NCBI GenBank assembly: GCA_030407085.1
Contig: CM059585.1
Coordinates: 12,827,001 to 12,891,000, forward strand
Reading direction: 5' to 3'
Length of the DNA stretch: 64,000 nt
DNA from: Trichopria drosophilae
Lineage: Eukaryota > Arthropoda > Insecta > Hymenoptera > Diapriidae
Part shown: positions 28,601 to 43,600 of the stretch, piece after piece
Layout: the number at the start of each line of letters is the position of its first letter
Numbering within the stretch: position 1 is the first letter of the stretch
Made by a program: the position numbers and the translations under genes
Notes under the pieces: model-generated
Database searches by the model: none
Seen by the model: the letters and a program-made list of their open reading frames with translations, nothing else
What the model was told of the DNA's origin: nothing

Positions 28601-31600
28601 TATTTATTCCTATCAATTTTTTTCGAGCTATTAGAATATTGGGATTCTATTGAAACTCTGAACAAAGGTGAACAAAATACTTCAATTTAAGGAAAAATTT
28701 TACTTTTATACCCCACATCATTGTAACGACCTCAAAATGGCGTCAACAATGAAAATTTCTTTGAAAAATTTCTGAACGTTCTAACTCAAAAATTACATGC
28801 TGTTATAGAAAAATGTTAAGAATGAAAAGTTCTTAGAATTAATCGAGAAATATAGTGGATTTTTCTGATGACATTTTGAGAAATTTTTTTTCAACATTTT
28901 TTTCAAAATCATAATTTATTTATGAAAAATTCTGAAAAAAATTCGGTGTATTCACTTATGAATGCTGCGAGTTTTTTGTTCTTTGCAATTTTTTCCAAGA
29001 GTTAATAGTTTTGGGGGGAGGAAAAAATCCTAAACTATAATATTTGAAATTCATTTCCTTGAAAACTATCAACTTTTCGAAAAAATTGCAAAGAACAAAT
29101 AACTCTTAGAATTCATCAGAGAATACATTAAATTTTTTTCAGAATTTTTTGTAAATAAATTACAATTTTGAAAAAAATGTCATCAAAAAATTTTGAAAAA
29201 ATTCCACTATATCGTTTGATGAATTTTAAGAACTTTTCATTCTTGGCATTTTTTTTAAAAGTTCGTAGTTTTTGAGTTAGAGCGTCCAGAAATTTCTCAA
29301 AGATATTTTCATTGTTGACGCCATTTTGAGGTCGTTAGAATGATGTAGGGTATAAAAGTAAAATTTTTCCTTAAAATTGAAGTATTTTGTTCACCTTTGT
29401 TCAGAGTTTCAATAGAATCCCAATATTCTAATAGTTCGAAAAAAATTGATAAGTATAAAAAAATTCCCAATTTTTTTGAAATTTTTTTCATATTCGGCGC
29501 CATATTGGAATTTCTGATGGCTGAAACTCAATTTTGACCTCGGAATCTTGAAGTGCGACCTCGAAAACAGTAGGGTACGCACCTCTCAATTGTTTTCAAC
29601 TTTGATTTTGATACGAAATACTTGATTGAAAATGAAGTATAAAAATTGTCATTTCAGGCATTAATGGATTAATGAAAAGCGACTTATCTACAGCGAAAAG
29701 TGGGTTAACATCAATTAGTAAATTTTTTACTGACGAATAGTACCAAAATACTAATTCATTAGTAAAATAAATATCAACTTTCTTAGATGAGTAGTTTGTT
29801 TTGTAATAATTTAGTAGTTTTTAACTTTTATTAGCCAAAATGTTTTCTAATTCATTTCGTGACTCACTTTTCATTTTTTTATTGGTAGTTTTTAACTAAT
29901 TCAGATTTATAGAGTACTCCAAAGGATTAAAATACTTACAATACTCATTATTAGACTGAGCAAGCCATTCCAATCGGTTTAGAGTATATTAATTTATTTA
30001 ATCGTTATAGTCGATGATAAACATTTTCTGTATGTGCTAAATACGATGGAATTTTAACTAATTTAAGGAATTTATAAAATCATGACTAATGATAAATTGA
30101 GAAGAATAGTTCGATATCTTACTGCTAAGCTAGTGGGATTTATTTAATTCGAAACCAACAATGTAACTTGGAATTTTTAAATAAATTGAGAAGAAGATCG
30201 AATTATTGGAAAGCGGGATAAGCTTTAGTTTTCTGATAGGAAATTGAGACAAAACGTTCAAAATATTAAAATATGCACAAATTGCAAAACGATAAATAAA
30301 TTTGACAAAATTACAACAAAATATTCCGAAATTATAGCAAAAATCAATATCGTTGTATTTTTGGTAAAAAACGTACAGCATTTATTGGAATTTTGAAGCA
30401 GATGTTTCTTATAGTATAGAATTTACATAATTATGCGGATGTAAGTAACATTTTTTAGGTAGAGTACAATTGAATTGGCACACCCAGTACACAGAAGGAT
30501 GTGATCCTAGAACGAGTGTTGATTGAGGAACTAGGGTTAGATAGAAATGTGATACTGTAATTACGAGTAATTTTGTAAATTACATTCTATAATATGAGCA
30601 TTTTACATTTTATGATCGTATCGTGTTTGAACTTTACTGATAATGCGTTCAATAATAAATCGACCGTCTAAAATTTGTAAATTATCTATGGTACATTTGA
30701 ACAACAATAAACAAAGATATTATCACGTTTTACTACATAAGTAAACTGTAAAATGATTTAAATTATCAACTTTATTGCAGAGTAAATTTATATAGCACAT
30801 TTGGTATAAATAATACCTGGCAGCTCGTCTTCTTTCGTGAATTCTCTTATCGAGGTATATACCTGTATATAGCTGAGGAATAGAACAATTTTTTTGACGG
30901 AGTGTCTATATCCACGTACGGTTTCCTATATCATGCATGAGTGGGAGAGAGAAGGATGCAACAAAGGTTTATGTGTTTGGTTAGATTAGGATAGCTTTAG
31001 CAGGGGGTCCGTCCCCCAGAAGGCACCCTAATTGGGAGGAAAGCATTTACTCGATTTAACTGCAAAATCCAAGCTTATATGAAATTAATTTATACATTTT
31101 TTGAACTCTATAAATGAGAATTTATAGATATGAATAACAAAACACAAAAGAAAATAAACGTTTGCGAAATGTTTTTTTATTAAAAAAGGTTAAATACATA
31201 AAGGAGGGAAAAAATTTAAATGAAGAAAAAAAAATTTTTAAATTTGTCCGATCTTAACAGGAATCGAACCCCGGTCCTCCGCGTTCGAGTCACGTGCGCT
31301 AACCACTGCGCTACAAAGTTGTATAATATAAATTGGCAAACAATTATATCAATACTTTAAATCGTACTTTAGTTTTTGTTTGTGGAATTGCGTTTAGACT
31401 TCAAACGGCACATAATGAAATGAAAGTTATTAACGAAGATTCATTTTAAATGTAAAACATCGATGAGAAATAAAATACAAGAAAATTAAATGAAAACATA
31501 AAAAAGAATATAATATTTTTATTGAGATGTTAATATTATTCACTGAATACTACATTATTTATACATGTACATTGTTTTTTTAATCTGTTTAACGAGCGAT

Positions 31601-34600
31601 ATCGCCCTTTTTAATGAGTTTCATATATACTTGATTATTTTTAATTTACGAAGCTGCAGATCGTCTTAAGAGATGGCGCCGAATAATTAGTTTTATTCAG
31701 TATTTTTATTTTAATTTTCGTTATATTTACATAAAAAAGATTCAAAGTTTTTTAAATTACAATATTTTTTACGCGTATTGGTATACTACAATAAGAAATT
31801 TAATAAATTTTGTAGTAATATAGTCGGAAATGTTACTACAAACTAATATGTCAAATCTACTATAGTAATTAGTCTCATATTTATTTGAAATCGCAAAATT
31901 AAGTTACTTTGCAAATGAAATTACAATAGTATGTAGGATTATTACATAAAATATATAGATTCTATTTGATTGGTTTTGTTTCAACCGAGGGCAGCCGATA
32001 ACACACGAATTACGTAACTTATGCTGTCACTATACGCATCGAAAGTGCTTCATATTCTCAATAGATGCGCTACGGTATTTCTCGCAAGTGATTGAAGATT
32101 CTTGATTAGCATAAAGTAAATGAAAGAAGCACGTATTTTATTTATAATTTGTATTAGTGCGATTATTAATGTGCGAAAGTCAAGTACAAGTACAAAATGC
32201 TTAATTATTACTGATATAGGATAATATGGCGAATATTACAGAAGTTTTTCAATTCGAGTGCACATGAACATCAATATTTAATAATCGCGAAAAACGTATA
32301 TCAAAATTCAGAAAATTTTCAGGAAATATTTGAAAAACATAATGTATATTTAACTTCTAAAACTTAATTCCGTCTACGGTCAATCTAAATAAGGAAGACA
32401 TAAAAATGGAATCGCAAGTAGTGTTTCTTCGAAGAGACCCTTAACGCCCCTGTGTTTTCAAGACGCTAAGTACACGTGAATTGGCGAGGACGATTCCTGG
32501 CACGCTATATACATACACCCAGACATTTAGCATATCGCCAAATGTCAAATGCAGACATTCATTATTCATTACATACACACGGATTATTAGAATTGTAACG
32601 CAAGTTACGGGAAATACAAGGGAGATAGATGAGCCGTAAGAAGGTTAATGGTCGAAAAAGACGGTTTTGCAATAATACGCATAATACCCGGAATCCTCCC
32701 GTTGGCAAGAGCTTTTCCAGTACTTATCTTTGCCTTCATCATCGTGATTTATTTTTACATTTTTCCCAAGGATCAGCAAGAGGTCATTGTATCCTCAAAT
32801 TGAATTCCACCTAATTTGATTACGTATCTTGGATTTTTTAGAGAGAGTCAAAGGATTTTTCCTTTTGCGGTAAGGACAACAATTAACAATGACATTGACA
32901 ATGTATGATGAAAAAAAATAAGAAAGTACGCTAGATACGAAAGCTCTTAAAGAAATCATTGGAATTGCAGAATATAAGAAAATAAGATTACAATTTATAG
33001 CAGCAAATAAAATGTATAATCTCCTATAAACAAACTGTTACTATCGTTATCACAGAATTTAATTTGCACATCTTTGATTTCCCTTCTCAGTCTTAGTGTT
33101 ATCTTAGTTCATTCTTTTGTGCAATCGAAGCAATATTACAATTCACGAGCATATTCATAGATATCTAAAAATGCGAGTATTCATGGTAACAGAAAACTTG
33201 AAGAACAGAGTCATTCGTTATAGAAGCGATGAAAATAATTGCAGTCATCGGGGGAGGGCGTTGAACCGGAAAGTAGCTTAGCCGGTTACTAGACATTTGT
33301 GAAGTAACATGTAAATTTGGATTTTACTGGGGCCAGCTCGTGCCAAACGTAAACTACATTCGGATCTGGCACGTATTTCTCTAAGATTTCTGTGATTTTT
33401 CTGTAAACGATAGTCTAGACAATCTCTGTCGAACTTTAATGGAAATGTTAAATTTATCGATTCACAATAGAAAGTTTAGAAATATTTATTTTTGAACCAG
33501 TGTTTAAAAGTAAAAAAATGACAAAAGTGGTACGTAACATCGATAAACGATCAAATTTCCGGTAGAAAAGTTCTTTACGAAATTTTCATCCGATGTATAG
33601 AATTTGAATGGCAAGCGATTTAAGTTGACCAATCATAACGGTTGGAGTCACGTGATTCAGCGGGCGACAGAGTGGGGCACCAATCGTCAGACGGGGTCCT
33701 TTGGTCTTCTGACTGGTGAATTTAAAGGGCTTGTAACGAGGATTCTACGCATCGCATAAAAATTTCGTAAAGACATTTTTTGTTTAAATTTATGTAGGCT
33801 AGCGATATTATAAAAAACGTTGTGTTTTTGATCAATAGTATAATTACGGGCACTAAGAATGTTACAAATTTACGTCAAAAATCCTTTTCCACACGCGGGA
33901 CCTATTTACCACGGATTGTTTTGTCTCATTTCGTCTTTTTCCCATCCCAATTCAGTTATTTGAAAAAAAGCTTGTCTTTTTAAGCGTCGTTGTCTCTTTC
34001 GGACTTTCTTTTCTGACTGTTCAGTTACTTTTGCCGTCGAGGGGCGAATCGCCAGACCGAACAAGAATCCAAGGCGTCGTACCAATCGACGGCGAACTAA
34101 AGACCTCGAGACCTTCTTCCAAGAATCGCTTTCAAGTCCACCGGTATCCAAACGCGAACATCGTGATAGATAATTATGGGGCCACGACTTGAATTACACG
34201 CCAGATAGTTTTGGGAGTGCGTTGGGGGTCCAAAAATTAGTTCAAGAATATTGCCTGTAGGAGGTAACTGCATAATGGTTTTTAAATATCATGGGACTAA
34301 GTAATGATTAAAACTGAATTCGGACAATTGTATGGATGACAAATCAAAATCCACCAAAAATTTTGTTCTTTTCTAGTTTCGTAAGTAAACAATGAATGAT
34401 GTTGAAAGTATTATGTGGTTCAGTAATATATTGACCTTTTAACAGAGTATTTAAAATTAGTATCTTCATAAAATTAATGTAATCAGGCGAAAAGAAGTTT
34501 TTGATGTACTGTGGGTAAAGTGCCACTTTTCCTACGAGGTGTACAAAATTGTTGTTCGATGTAAAATAAAAATGTTGACCCATAAGATAAATCCGCAAAT

Positions 34601-37600
34601 TTCCAGAAATATATATTTTTTAAAGAATGAATTGAGAGTGTTTTTTTTTCATTGCGGGTTGTTTATAATACTTCCCGCCCTAGGGCAAGAATGCTCTTTC
34701 GCGCTCCTATCGTGGACATTTTACAATTGTAATCGGTATTTTGAAAACAATTTTGTTTAAATTCTACTATTATTTTAGAAAATTTTCCTATTTAGATATT
34801 ACGGTTCTATTTTGTGTATTTTGTGAAAGTCCTAAAATACTAGTAAATACTAACTTGCTTTGTCCTTGATGTCCTAGCTAGAATAGTAAACTTTGTTATA
34901 CAATTTCTGTCAGTATTAAAAATCTTGTATATATTATGTGAAATATCGAATTCCAACTTCGATACTTTGACAATTGCGTAATTTGTAAACCATAAACAGT
35001 TTTGTCCTTTGTATATAATAAATTGATCAAGTACATAGGAAACGAACAATGGCAATATTGCAATAAATAAATATTATTCTGGTGTTTACTTATAAAATGT
35101 TCAGTTTAATTTCGTTTATTCATTAAAACGTACATATGTAGTATTGTTTCACAAGAGTTTTCAGTTGTCAATGGATTATTTATTTTGAAAGGTAATATCT
35201 TATTACTACATTGTTATGAATTAATCCTAATTTTTGAATGAAATGACTGAAAATGTTGTAAGCTTGACGATACACTGATAGTAGAAACTGACTTTTTTTT
35301 TCGTTTGATGTAATGACATATTTCTTTTAAAATGTCATTCTGCATGTATACTAAGTCATGATTATGTCAACGAAAAGTTCGCAGTCTTATCAAGTAGAAA
35401 GTTGATTAATTTGTTTCTAAAGTTTTGAAACGGATCGTCTACAATAAAATGGAAGGATTTATATCGAACAAGTCAATTTTTAAAGAAAATGTAGTGGAAA
35501 TTAAACAAATTAGTTAGATCCACCATTTCGTTAAGTTAATTAACATTTTTTAATGTCAAATGATCTTCTTATTTACAATTTTCTACTATTTAAATGTGTA
35601 ACTCTTAAATTTGATATACATGACGATTTTATACAGGAATTACTAGTACTATTATTAAGGATATTTATTACAAAATATTTTTCGAATTGATCTACGCGAA
35701 TTTTTTTTATCAAATTACTGTGGGAAAACATAACCTCCTTCTTTCGTCAAATTATCTGCTGGTACCGTTTGCTATTTTGTATTTTATGCTTTTATCGTTA
35801 TCAATTTAACTTTTTTTTTCTTTCTGTGTACTTAATGCAATAAGTGTCATAAAAAGACTCTAAATTATTGAATAGTTGGTAGTTAAAAAACACCAATATT
35901 GCGCATAAATTGATCAAAATATAAAATCAATAAAAATATAACTTGTAGAATCTTTAATCAAAAGATTGACTAAGAATAATAAACAATATCATATTTAATA
36001 CACTCACTATATTTGAATTAGTAAAATAATACTAATTAAAAATGAAAATTGGGGTTCTATAAATTAATTAATTTTCTACCAACAATTAGAAAAAATTACT
36101 AATATATTAGTAAAATTATGTTACTAATTGAAAAGTTGATTCTACTAATCTAATAGTAAAAAGTATTGGACTAATGAGACGTTAGATTTGTACTTTTTAT
36201 TAGTAAAATTGTTTACTATTGAAATTAGTAGCCCACTTTTTGTTTACGGAATAAAAGTTTCCAACTAATTCAAATTACGTGACTACGTTAATTATAATTA
36301 ACTATAGTAACAAATATTGTCTGCTTACTAAATCTTTAGGGTTAGCCAAAAACTACTAATTACAAAGTAGAAATGGAATTATTTATACTAATACAGACTA
36401 GAAAACTATTTCATTAGTAAAAGTATAATAATTTTATATTAGTAATTATATTTTTTAATGCCTTACTATTTACATGACTTAGTTAATGCTTAGCATTTGT
36501 TACTCTTTATTAATAAACATGATTACTAGTTCAATTACTAACCAACGTTTCACGCCTTCATTAGTACATTTTAACTAGAAAATTACATTTTTTCCCCCTT
36601 TTATCTTAAAAAATAAACCAATGAAAAATACATTTTGTAAGTTTCCAAAAATATAAACGAATGTTTTATGACTTTGGTTTAGTGATTAGAAGTATACGTT
36701 TCATCAAGGAAGGTGAGTTATGAATGAAATCATTCTTCCACGAGTGAAATCCAGGGTAATTACCGTAGGAAATTTTACAAATCATCTTTTTCGCGGATTC
36801 TGGAATTTCATAATTACACGGTACATATTTTTGAGGCGCTAGTTAGTCGACACACATAACAGGGAACCGCCGAGGGAAAGAGTGACGGAAAAAGATGGCG
36901 ATTTTACTTATTTCCGTAACAACGGTTAGCAGTTTGCTCATTACTCTCCATACATATTATTCACTGTAACTGAGAATTAGGTTGAAAGACTAATCGTGCC
37001 AGACAATCTTGACCTATCATTTTTTTTATCTTATTTTTAGATGACCAATTCTAAGTCCAAGATTTAGTACCGTCTGGACAATGGACATGTTTGTTCGATG
37101 TCTCCCTCTATTAGGTTTCTCTAGAATTAAAAAAAACAGTTACTGCAAAAAGTAACCTCAAAATTTCAGACCCCTCCAGTTCGTCTTCAGGAGGTTTTTG
37201 TTCAGATTAACGATTAGTTAATTATGAATTAACAAACCTAAATTTTCTGTCCAACATTCATTCCATTTTTAATTTAATTGTAACTTCTTTGAAAAAAAGC
37301 TAATTGCCGTCTTAATTCATGTAAAAAAGTAATTAAACAGGAAGGTATTTGTAGCATTATAAATTACGGTCATGAAAAACAATTCAAATTCGTTAAACTC
37401 GAGGTATTTTGAAAATAAGAGGTTTGAATTTCTGAAAAACAATTAAAATTAAATACGTTATAAAAATGTTGTGTAAATGTTTGTTCAGACAAAAACTATT
37501 GTAATAAATAATTACTATTATAATATAATAATTACGAAGAAAAAGATATTTTTCCATCGAAGAAGAAAATATTAGAAAAAATAAGAACATTGAGATGAAA

Positions 37601-40600
37601 TCAAAACAAACGCGGTAAGAAAGGAAGGAGTAGGGGGGCCACGTCGTTTCTAGCGCCGCAATGCGAAATAGTTCTCCCTATTTTTTCTGCTTCAATAAGG
37701 TGGACACTTCTTTACATAACAAAGTATGGGAATTGGGTAATTTTCAATTTCGCAATTCTGACTAGAGTTTCGTTTTCTGGGACCTCAAAAATTCCCACGC
37801 ATCAATTTTTGGGAAATAAACAATGTACTAATTATAACCTTATTGGTGTTCAACATTTTGTATGTGTCATTTCGAATTTCCAATTACGAACTTAGATTCG
37901 TTTCCACCGACCCTCAAACTCTACTAAATCCTAATGTTATTTACATTGAACGTTTGAATATTTATTTGTCTATATTGGTACTTTGAATTTTTATTTTTTA
38001 ACCGCCATATTGGAACAACCATTTTGATTTTTATAAATTTTGCTTCCGGAGTTTCGGAATTTCTAATCAGCTACACTTAAAACCAACAAGTACATATTTT
38101 GTTGCAGGAAAAGGTTAGATTAGATGATATTTATATTTTTTAACCGCCATATTGGATCCACCATTTTGATTTTCGCGACTTTGACTTTGAATTCATAATA
38201 GTCGACGTTTAATAGTTAGTTTTTAATGATGGCAAAAAAGCAATTGTTCAAAAGTGTCGGATAATTTAATGTATTTTGAGTAACCATAAAGTAATTAATA
38301 ATGCAGTTAGTCAAAAACACTATATTGTAAACTCTTTTCCCAATGTAACTGGTGACATACTGATTAAACCTAACTTAACTAAAATTACTAAAGAAATATG
38401 ATTAATACTAGATTGGCAATAAACCTGTATTTGGCCGGGAATCAAAAGGTCCCGAGTTCAAATCCTGGCGTATCGATTTCGACTGTTTTTTTTTTAAATT
38501 TTTTTTTTAATTTAAAAATTTTTTTTTTTTTTTAATTTGTCATGAACTATTCCATCTTTGTTTTACAAAAACATTGAATATTATTTAGTATATTACAATA
38601 TATTATTTGCACATTACAATAATATTGTCTTTGTTTATCGTAATGTGTAAAAATTAAATCTTTTTGGGAATGTTACTTATTAATCACCGACTAACTAATA
38701 ACTTTGAAATCTAATACATTCACGCAGATACCGTCGGCACGTAAAAAGAATTCCCGTTCTCTCGCAAGGTAAAGGCCGCAGAAAATTTACTCGGAACGAT
38801 TAAATTTATCTTATCGATACCCTGCCAATAACGGGTGTTTAATAAATAAATTCATCGCGGCTAACAAAGAAATGATTCGATCCTAGGCCAAGGGTTGCTG
38901 ATAGGGATTCGCACTGTTAAAATAAAGAGAACTTAAAACGCGCTGTTCTAAATGTGCGAGCTATAAATATACAGGGAGGTTGAAACACGTCTCGCTGCTT
39001 CAGATACGAGATGCAACGAAGCTGCAGTCGATACCAGATTACAAAGTGTGTGCCTTACTTTATCGCGACTAACGTCGATATTATAATACAAACCATAGTC
39101 ACGGGATCTACTTACTTTCTTAGTAATCGCAACCAGCAAAGTTGCGAATTTTAAAGACACTTGAGTGCAATTTGGATTGAAACAATTAGGAATGGTGTTG
39201 TCGAAGACAAGATAACAGGTGACAAAAGTGTCGTGAAATTTTGAAAAATTGTTAGGTGACATTTTGCTGATACTTCGTGTATAATCTTAATTAAATTTCG
39301 TGTTAATTTGAAAATTTTTTGAAAACTTAGTATCTCGTGTTTCTGCAATAAGAAAATACTTTTCAAGAGTGCCGATTAGTGTATCAAAAAAACTTTAAAA
39401 AATAATACAAATTTATAGAGAGTGTAAAGATATCACATTAAATATGGAAATCGTTGCAATATTGATTAACGATTCTCTTAAAAAGTGAAAGCTAATTTTG
39501 TAATGATGGTGTTTTAATTTTATACAATTTAGTTTAACCGTTTTCTTTGGGATAAATTAGTGTATTCGTTTGGGTCCACCTGAAGAGAATGAATTTATTC
39601 ATTTGGTGTCGAAAAATACGATTGCAAAATTAAAAAGTTACGATAAAAAATGGTAAAAAATGTGCTAAAATAACATTATTTAAAAAAAAAAAAAAAACTT
39701 AAAAATTTAAATAATTGAGATAATGACTTAGCGCCTAAAATTTGCGCTAAAAAATTATTTATGGTAAAAACTACTGGAATTTTTCGTAAATTTTACTGTA
39801 AATGACGATTGGAAACATGAAAAACATTGTAGTAACTTTTATAGAAAATTTTAATTTTAAATGTAATTTATAGACAGATTTTTATTATTCAATACGATTT
39901 TTCTGCATCTAATTTAGAATGTCTAGTAACGAAAAATTTCATTTGAAATTTGTTTATATCGATTCTTTTTTTTCCTGTTTTTTGTTTTAGTACAAACTTT
40001 ATTAAAGATATGAATAATGTCAGAGTTTTTACTTAAATTTTATTGAAACCAAACATTTGTTGTATACATTTATATTATTTTGGGATTTTTTAAATAACAT
40101 TAGTAATCTGTTAAAATCACCTTGATAAAAACTTAATTTATTTTTATGGGAAACTTGTTTTGTTTACAAATAACAGAGACAAGCCCTAAATAAGAGAATC
40201 GCTCTAAAATAAAATGTTATGCTTAAATAAAGAAGGTAGATTTAATTTTAAATACTTTATATATAGAAATTTGTTTGATAATAAAGTAAAATGTAAATAT
40301 TTTTATTTTAAATAATTAATATGTCAGTAGGTTTATTTTTATGTTTAATTAGGTTGTACTGTTTATATTCAGAAGTATACGCTTTACTTACTCTTGTTTT
40401 TCCTGGTCGTTTTATCTATTTTAGTTGCTCTCGTCGAAGGAAAATGAGTGTAATGTATATTACGCTTGTGTGGCGTGAAAATTGATCCTTACGCCATCAC
40501 ATATTACGGATGATAGGTTTTCCTACTGGAAGCTTCTAGAATCCTTTGTATACTATTATTTTACAAATGATGTACTAAACTTTTTAAATTATTTGTTATA

Positions 40601-43600
40601 TTAGTTTGGTATATCGTTAGAATTTGTCTAAAAGCGATAAATATTGCCAAATAATTTATTATAGTTTAGAACACAACTAAAACATGGTTTACGATTTTTC
40701 ACAATTCTATTTTGTACACTAAGAGGTATTGTATTACACATTTTGTTATACTAACTTGATTTCGAGGACTGATCTCTATTATTGTTAATACATACAATTA
40801 AATTAGTGAATTTCACTACTTACATGTTATTTTAGCAGTATATGTACCCGGAAAAGAATTGTCTGGGTTCTTTTGTTTGTAACACAAAATTTCCTGTAAT
40901 TGTCACATATAATTTTGGGTTTAACACAATTTCTCGGTCTGTCATTATCAGAGTCTTGTTTTTTGGGAAGAACCCAGAGAATTTTTTTCCGTGTATACTT
41001 ATCTACAAAGAAGACTTATTGTTAGTAGAAAATTTACTAAAATGTAGTACAGGGATAGTCTGTTCTACTCAAAATAGTAAAATATTTGATACATTGTTAG
41101 TGTACAAGGAAAAAATGAAATAGTTAGAACTGCTAAATAGATAGTAGTTATTTAAATAGTAGCATCGACAAGTTAGGTAGTTAACCCTACCGCAGTAGAG
41201 TCCCGTTATATTTGCGTCTCGCTATATTTACGTCCCGTCATATTTGCCCAGTTCCGTCTGGTTATATTTGTCAGTCGCCGCTCTCTTTTTCCCCCACCAT
41301 GCGCACTAGGGCCTCAGGAAGGGTCTGCTATGGCGTCACTAACGTAACGCGACTGACCAGAGTGGGAGAAGCGGCGCTCCCACTCTTTTGACAAATATAA
41401 GGAGACGGGAGGGGAAGGCGGGGAACCGAGAGGGTAAATATACCGGGACTCTACTATATTTAAATAGTATAACCATCTGAAAAACATAGATGTGCGAGAT
41501 ACTTCTATTTAAGTAGTAGTACCAACTGTTTCTTTTTTACCGTATGTAATATGAACAAATTAAATGATATTTTAAAAAAATAACTTTTTAAAATTGAAAA
41601 CCGTTGAATATATTAATGTATGTAGTAAAAAAAATAAATAGCATTTCACTTTTGTTTCATTTAAAATTAAAAGAGTAAAACGAAATTAAGCTGTTTAATA
41701 ATCCAGTGGTTTTCAATAATGTGAAAATCAGTTATTCATAAATAATCAAATCCAATTATTTGAATACATATAACTTAAATTATACGTAAAATTCAACAGC
41801 TGTAAGTTTTTACGAAATTTAATTACATTGTGTAAACTAGTAGACTTCTCCATATGAATTAACATACATTTTTTATTTCAACATGAGATATTTTTCAATT
41901 AATTCGTATATCGAAAGATTGTCTCATTTGTCTCTCTTTTATAACTAATAAGTAAAGATAACCATCACATTTACAATGTAAATTATAATAAAATAATATA
42001 TAAAAAGAACAAGAAAATGAGAATTTAATATATAATATATAGAATATAATATGGAAGTAATTACTTTTTCAATTCGGATATATAGAATGTGAAACAAAAT
42101 TAATGATATTATTTCATGTTTGTTGACATAAGCTTGCAACGTAGATTTAAAAAAAATACGAAATAAACAAAAAAACTGACCAACATTGTTTTGAGACGAA
42201 GACGTATTGTACTTGCAAAATCAAATTACGTTAATATTAGTAATATAAATAATCTGCAGATTTTAGGTGGACAAAATTAGCAGTAGTAATATCATATTTT
42301 ATTTACCAATAATTTATATAATATAAACAAGAGATTGAAAAAGTAACTTTATTTTTATTTTTGAAAGACAAAGAGGAACAAAATGTAATGAAATAACTTA
42401 AATTTTGAGAGGAAATTTCATGAAATAATAATAAGTCAAACGATTTATTTAGAACGATTAATAAATTAATGAATTAACAACAACAAAAAATAGTAATTAT
42501 ATTAAAACATGTATAATTCTCTAAAGTTTGTGTGAAGTCAATTTCCAAGAAAAATATTTTAAGATCTAAAATGTCAAAAATCGCCTAAGTAAATTGTTAA
42601 AACAGGTTCAACAAACAAAATAAATTATAAACATGTATACAGTAATGTTCAATGAAATAAACAATTTTAAAAAATAAACAAACAATAATTCAATTTAATT
42701 TACAAACTAATAAATTGTTTATATTTGAAATTTACATTTTTGTATTTTTTAAAAGCACAATGGCGGCCTTTAAATAGACAAACAAGTAAATGTGGACTAT
42801 CGTTTTGTTATGAATGGTTTTCATATTAAAATATTAATGACAATTATTCCAGATTTCAACCAAAGATTCATAAAATTCTTCAAGATTATATTAGAGGACG
42901 TTTAAAATCACCCTAACCTAACCTAACCTTAAAACATTGTTACTATGGTTACGAGCGAAATTGTACCATTTCTAATGGTAATTTTGGGACAGACTTGAAG
43001 AATGAGACAATAATTCCTTTTTTCTGATAAAAATGACCAAAGGTTCTTTGAATCGTTACTTTTCAGACAGTAAAAATTGCAATAATATGTAGTACCTTTT
43101 CCCAGGAAAAATTCTCCATTCTTCAAGCCTTTGCAAAATAATTTTATTCTCGTTTTATATTGACAAATTGACATTTTTTTTAGAGGTTTGGGTGCTTTTT
43201 AGACAGATAACAAAAAATCAGCATATAGAGTTCGACAATTTTATGCACCTTTAGTCAAAATCAGGAATTATTTCCATTACATTTTTAATATTCATAAAAA
43301 AAAAGAAATTTCAAATCAGAGTTTAAAATAGAAGATATAAATTTTTAAAATAAAAGTCGCCATTTTCTTTTTAGGAGGTGTTTAAATGCTATTTCGACTA
43401 TTCCGACCAAAAAAACATACCAAAATAGTAAACTGCAGGGTAATTTTCAAGTCAGTATTGACCCAATGTGGGATTACTTTAATAAGAAAATTGTTTAGTA
43501 TAATTAATAACATTTCCTTAACTTTTTCAGCCATTTTTACTTTAGTTTGTGACACGATAATAATAATATTGTATATGTTCATTTTTGAAATTACAAATAC

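Noticed and set aside
31246..31320. Functional tRNA gene
   Set aside because: D-arm and box B are good, but the anticodon stem does not pair and the T stem is imperfect.
33906..34151. Arg/Lys-rich 81-codon minus-strand frame
   Set aside because: Composition reflects a pyrimidine-rich plus strand; no motif or splice context supports it.
38948..39262. 104-codon minus-strand frame
   Set aside because: No ATG-proximal promoter, no domain, and overlapping open frames in two registers.
42911..42928. Interstitial telomeric (CCTAA)n
   Set aside because: Only three units; CCTAA runs of this length also occur elsewhere in the window and are common in insect introns.
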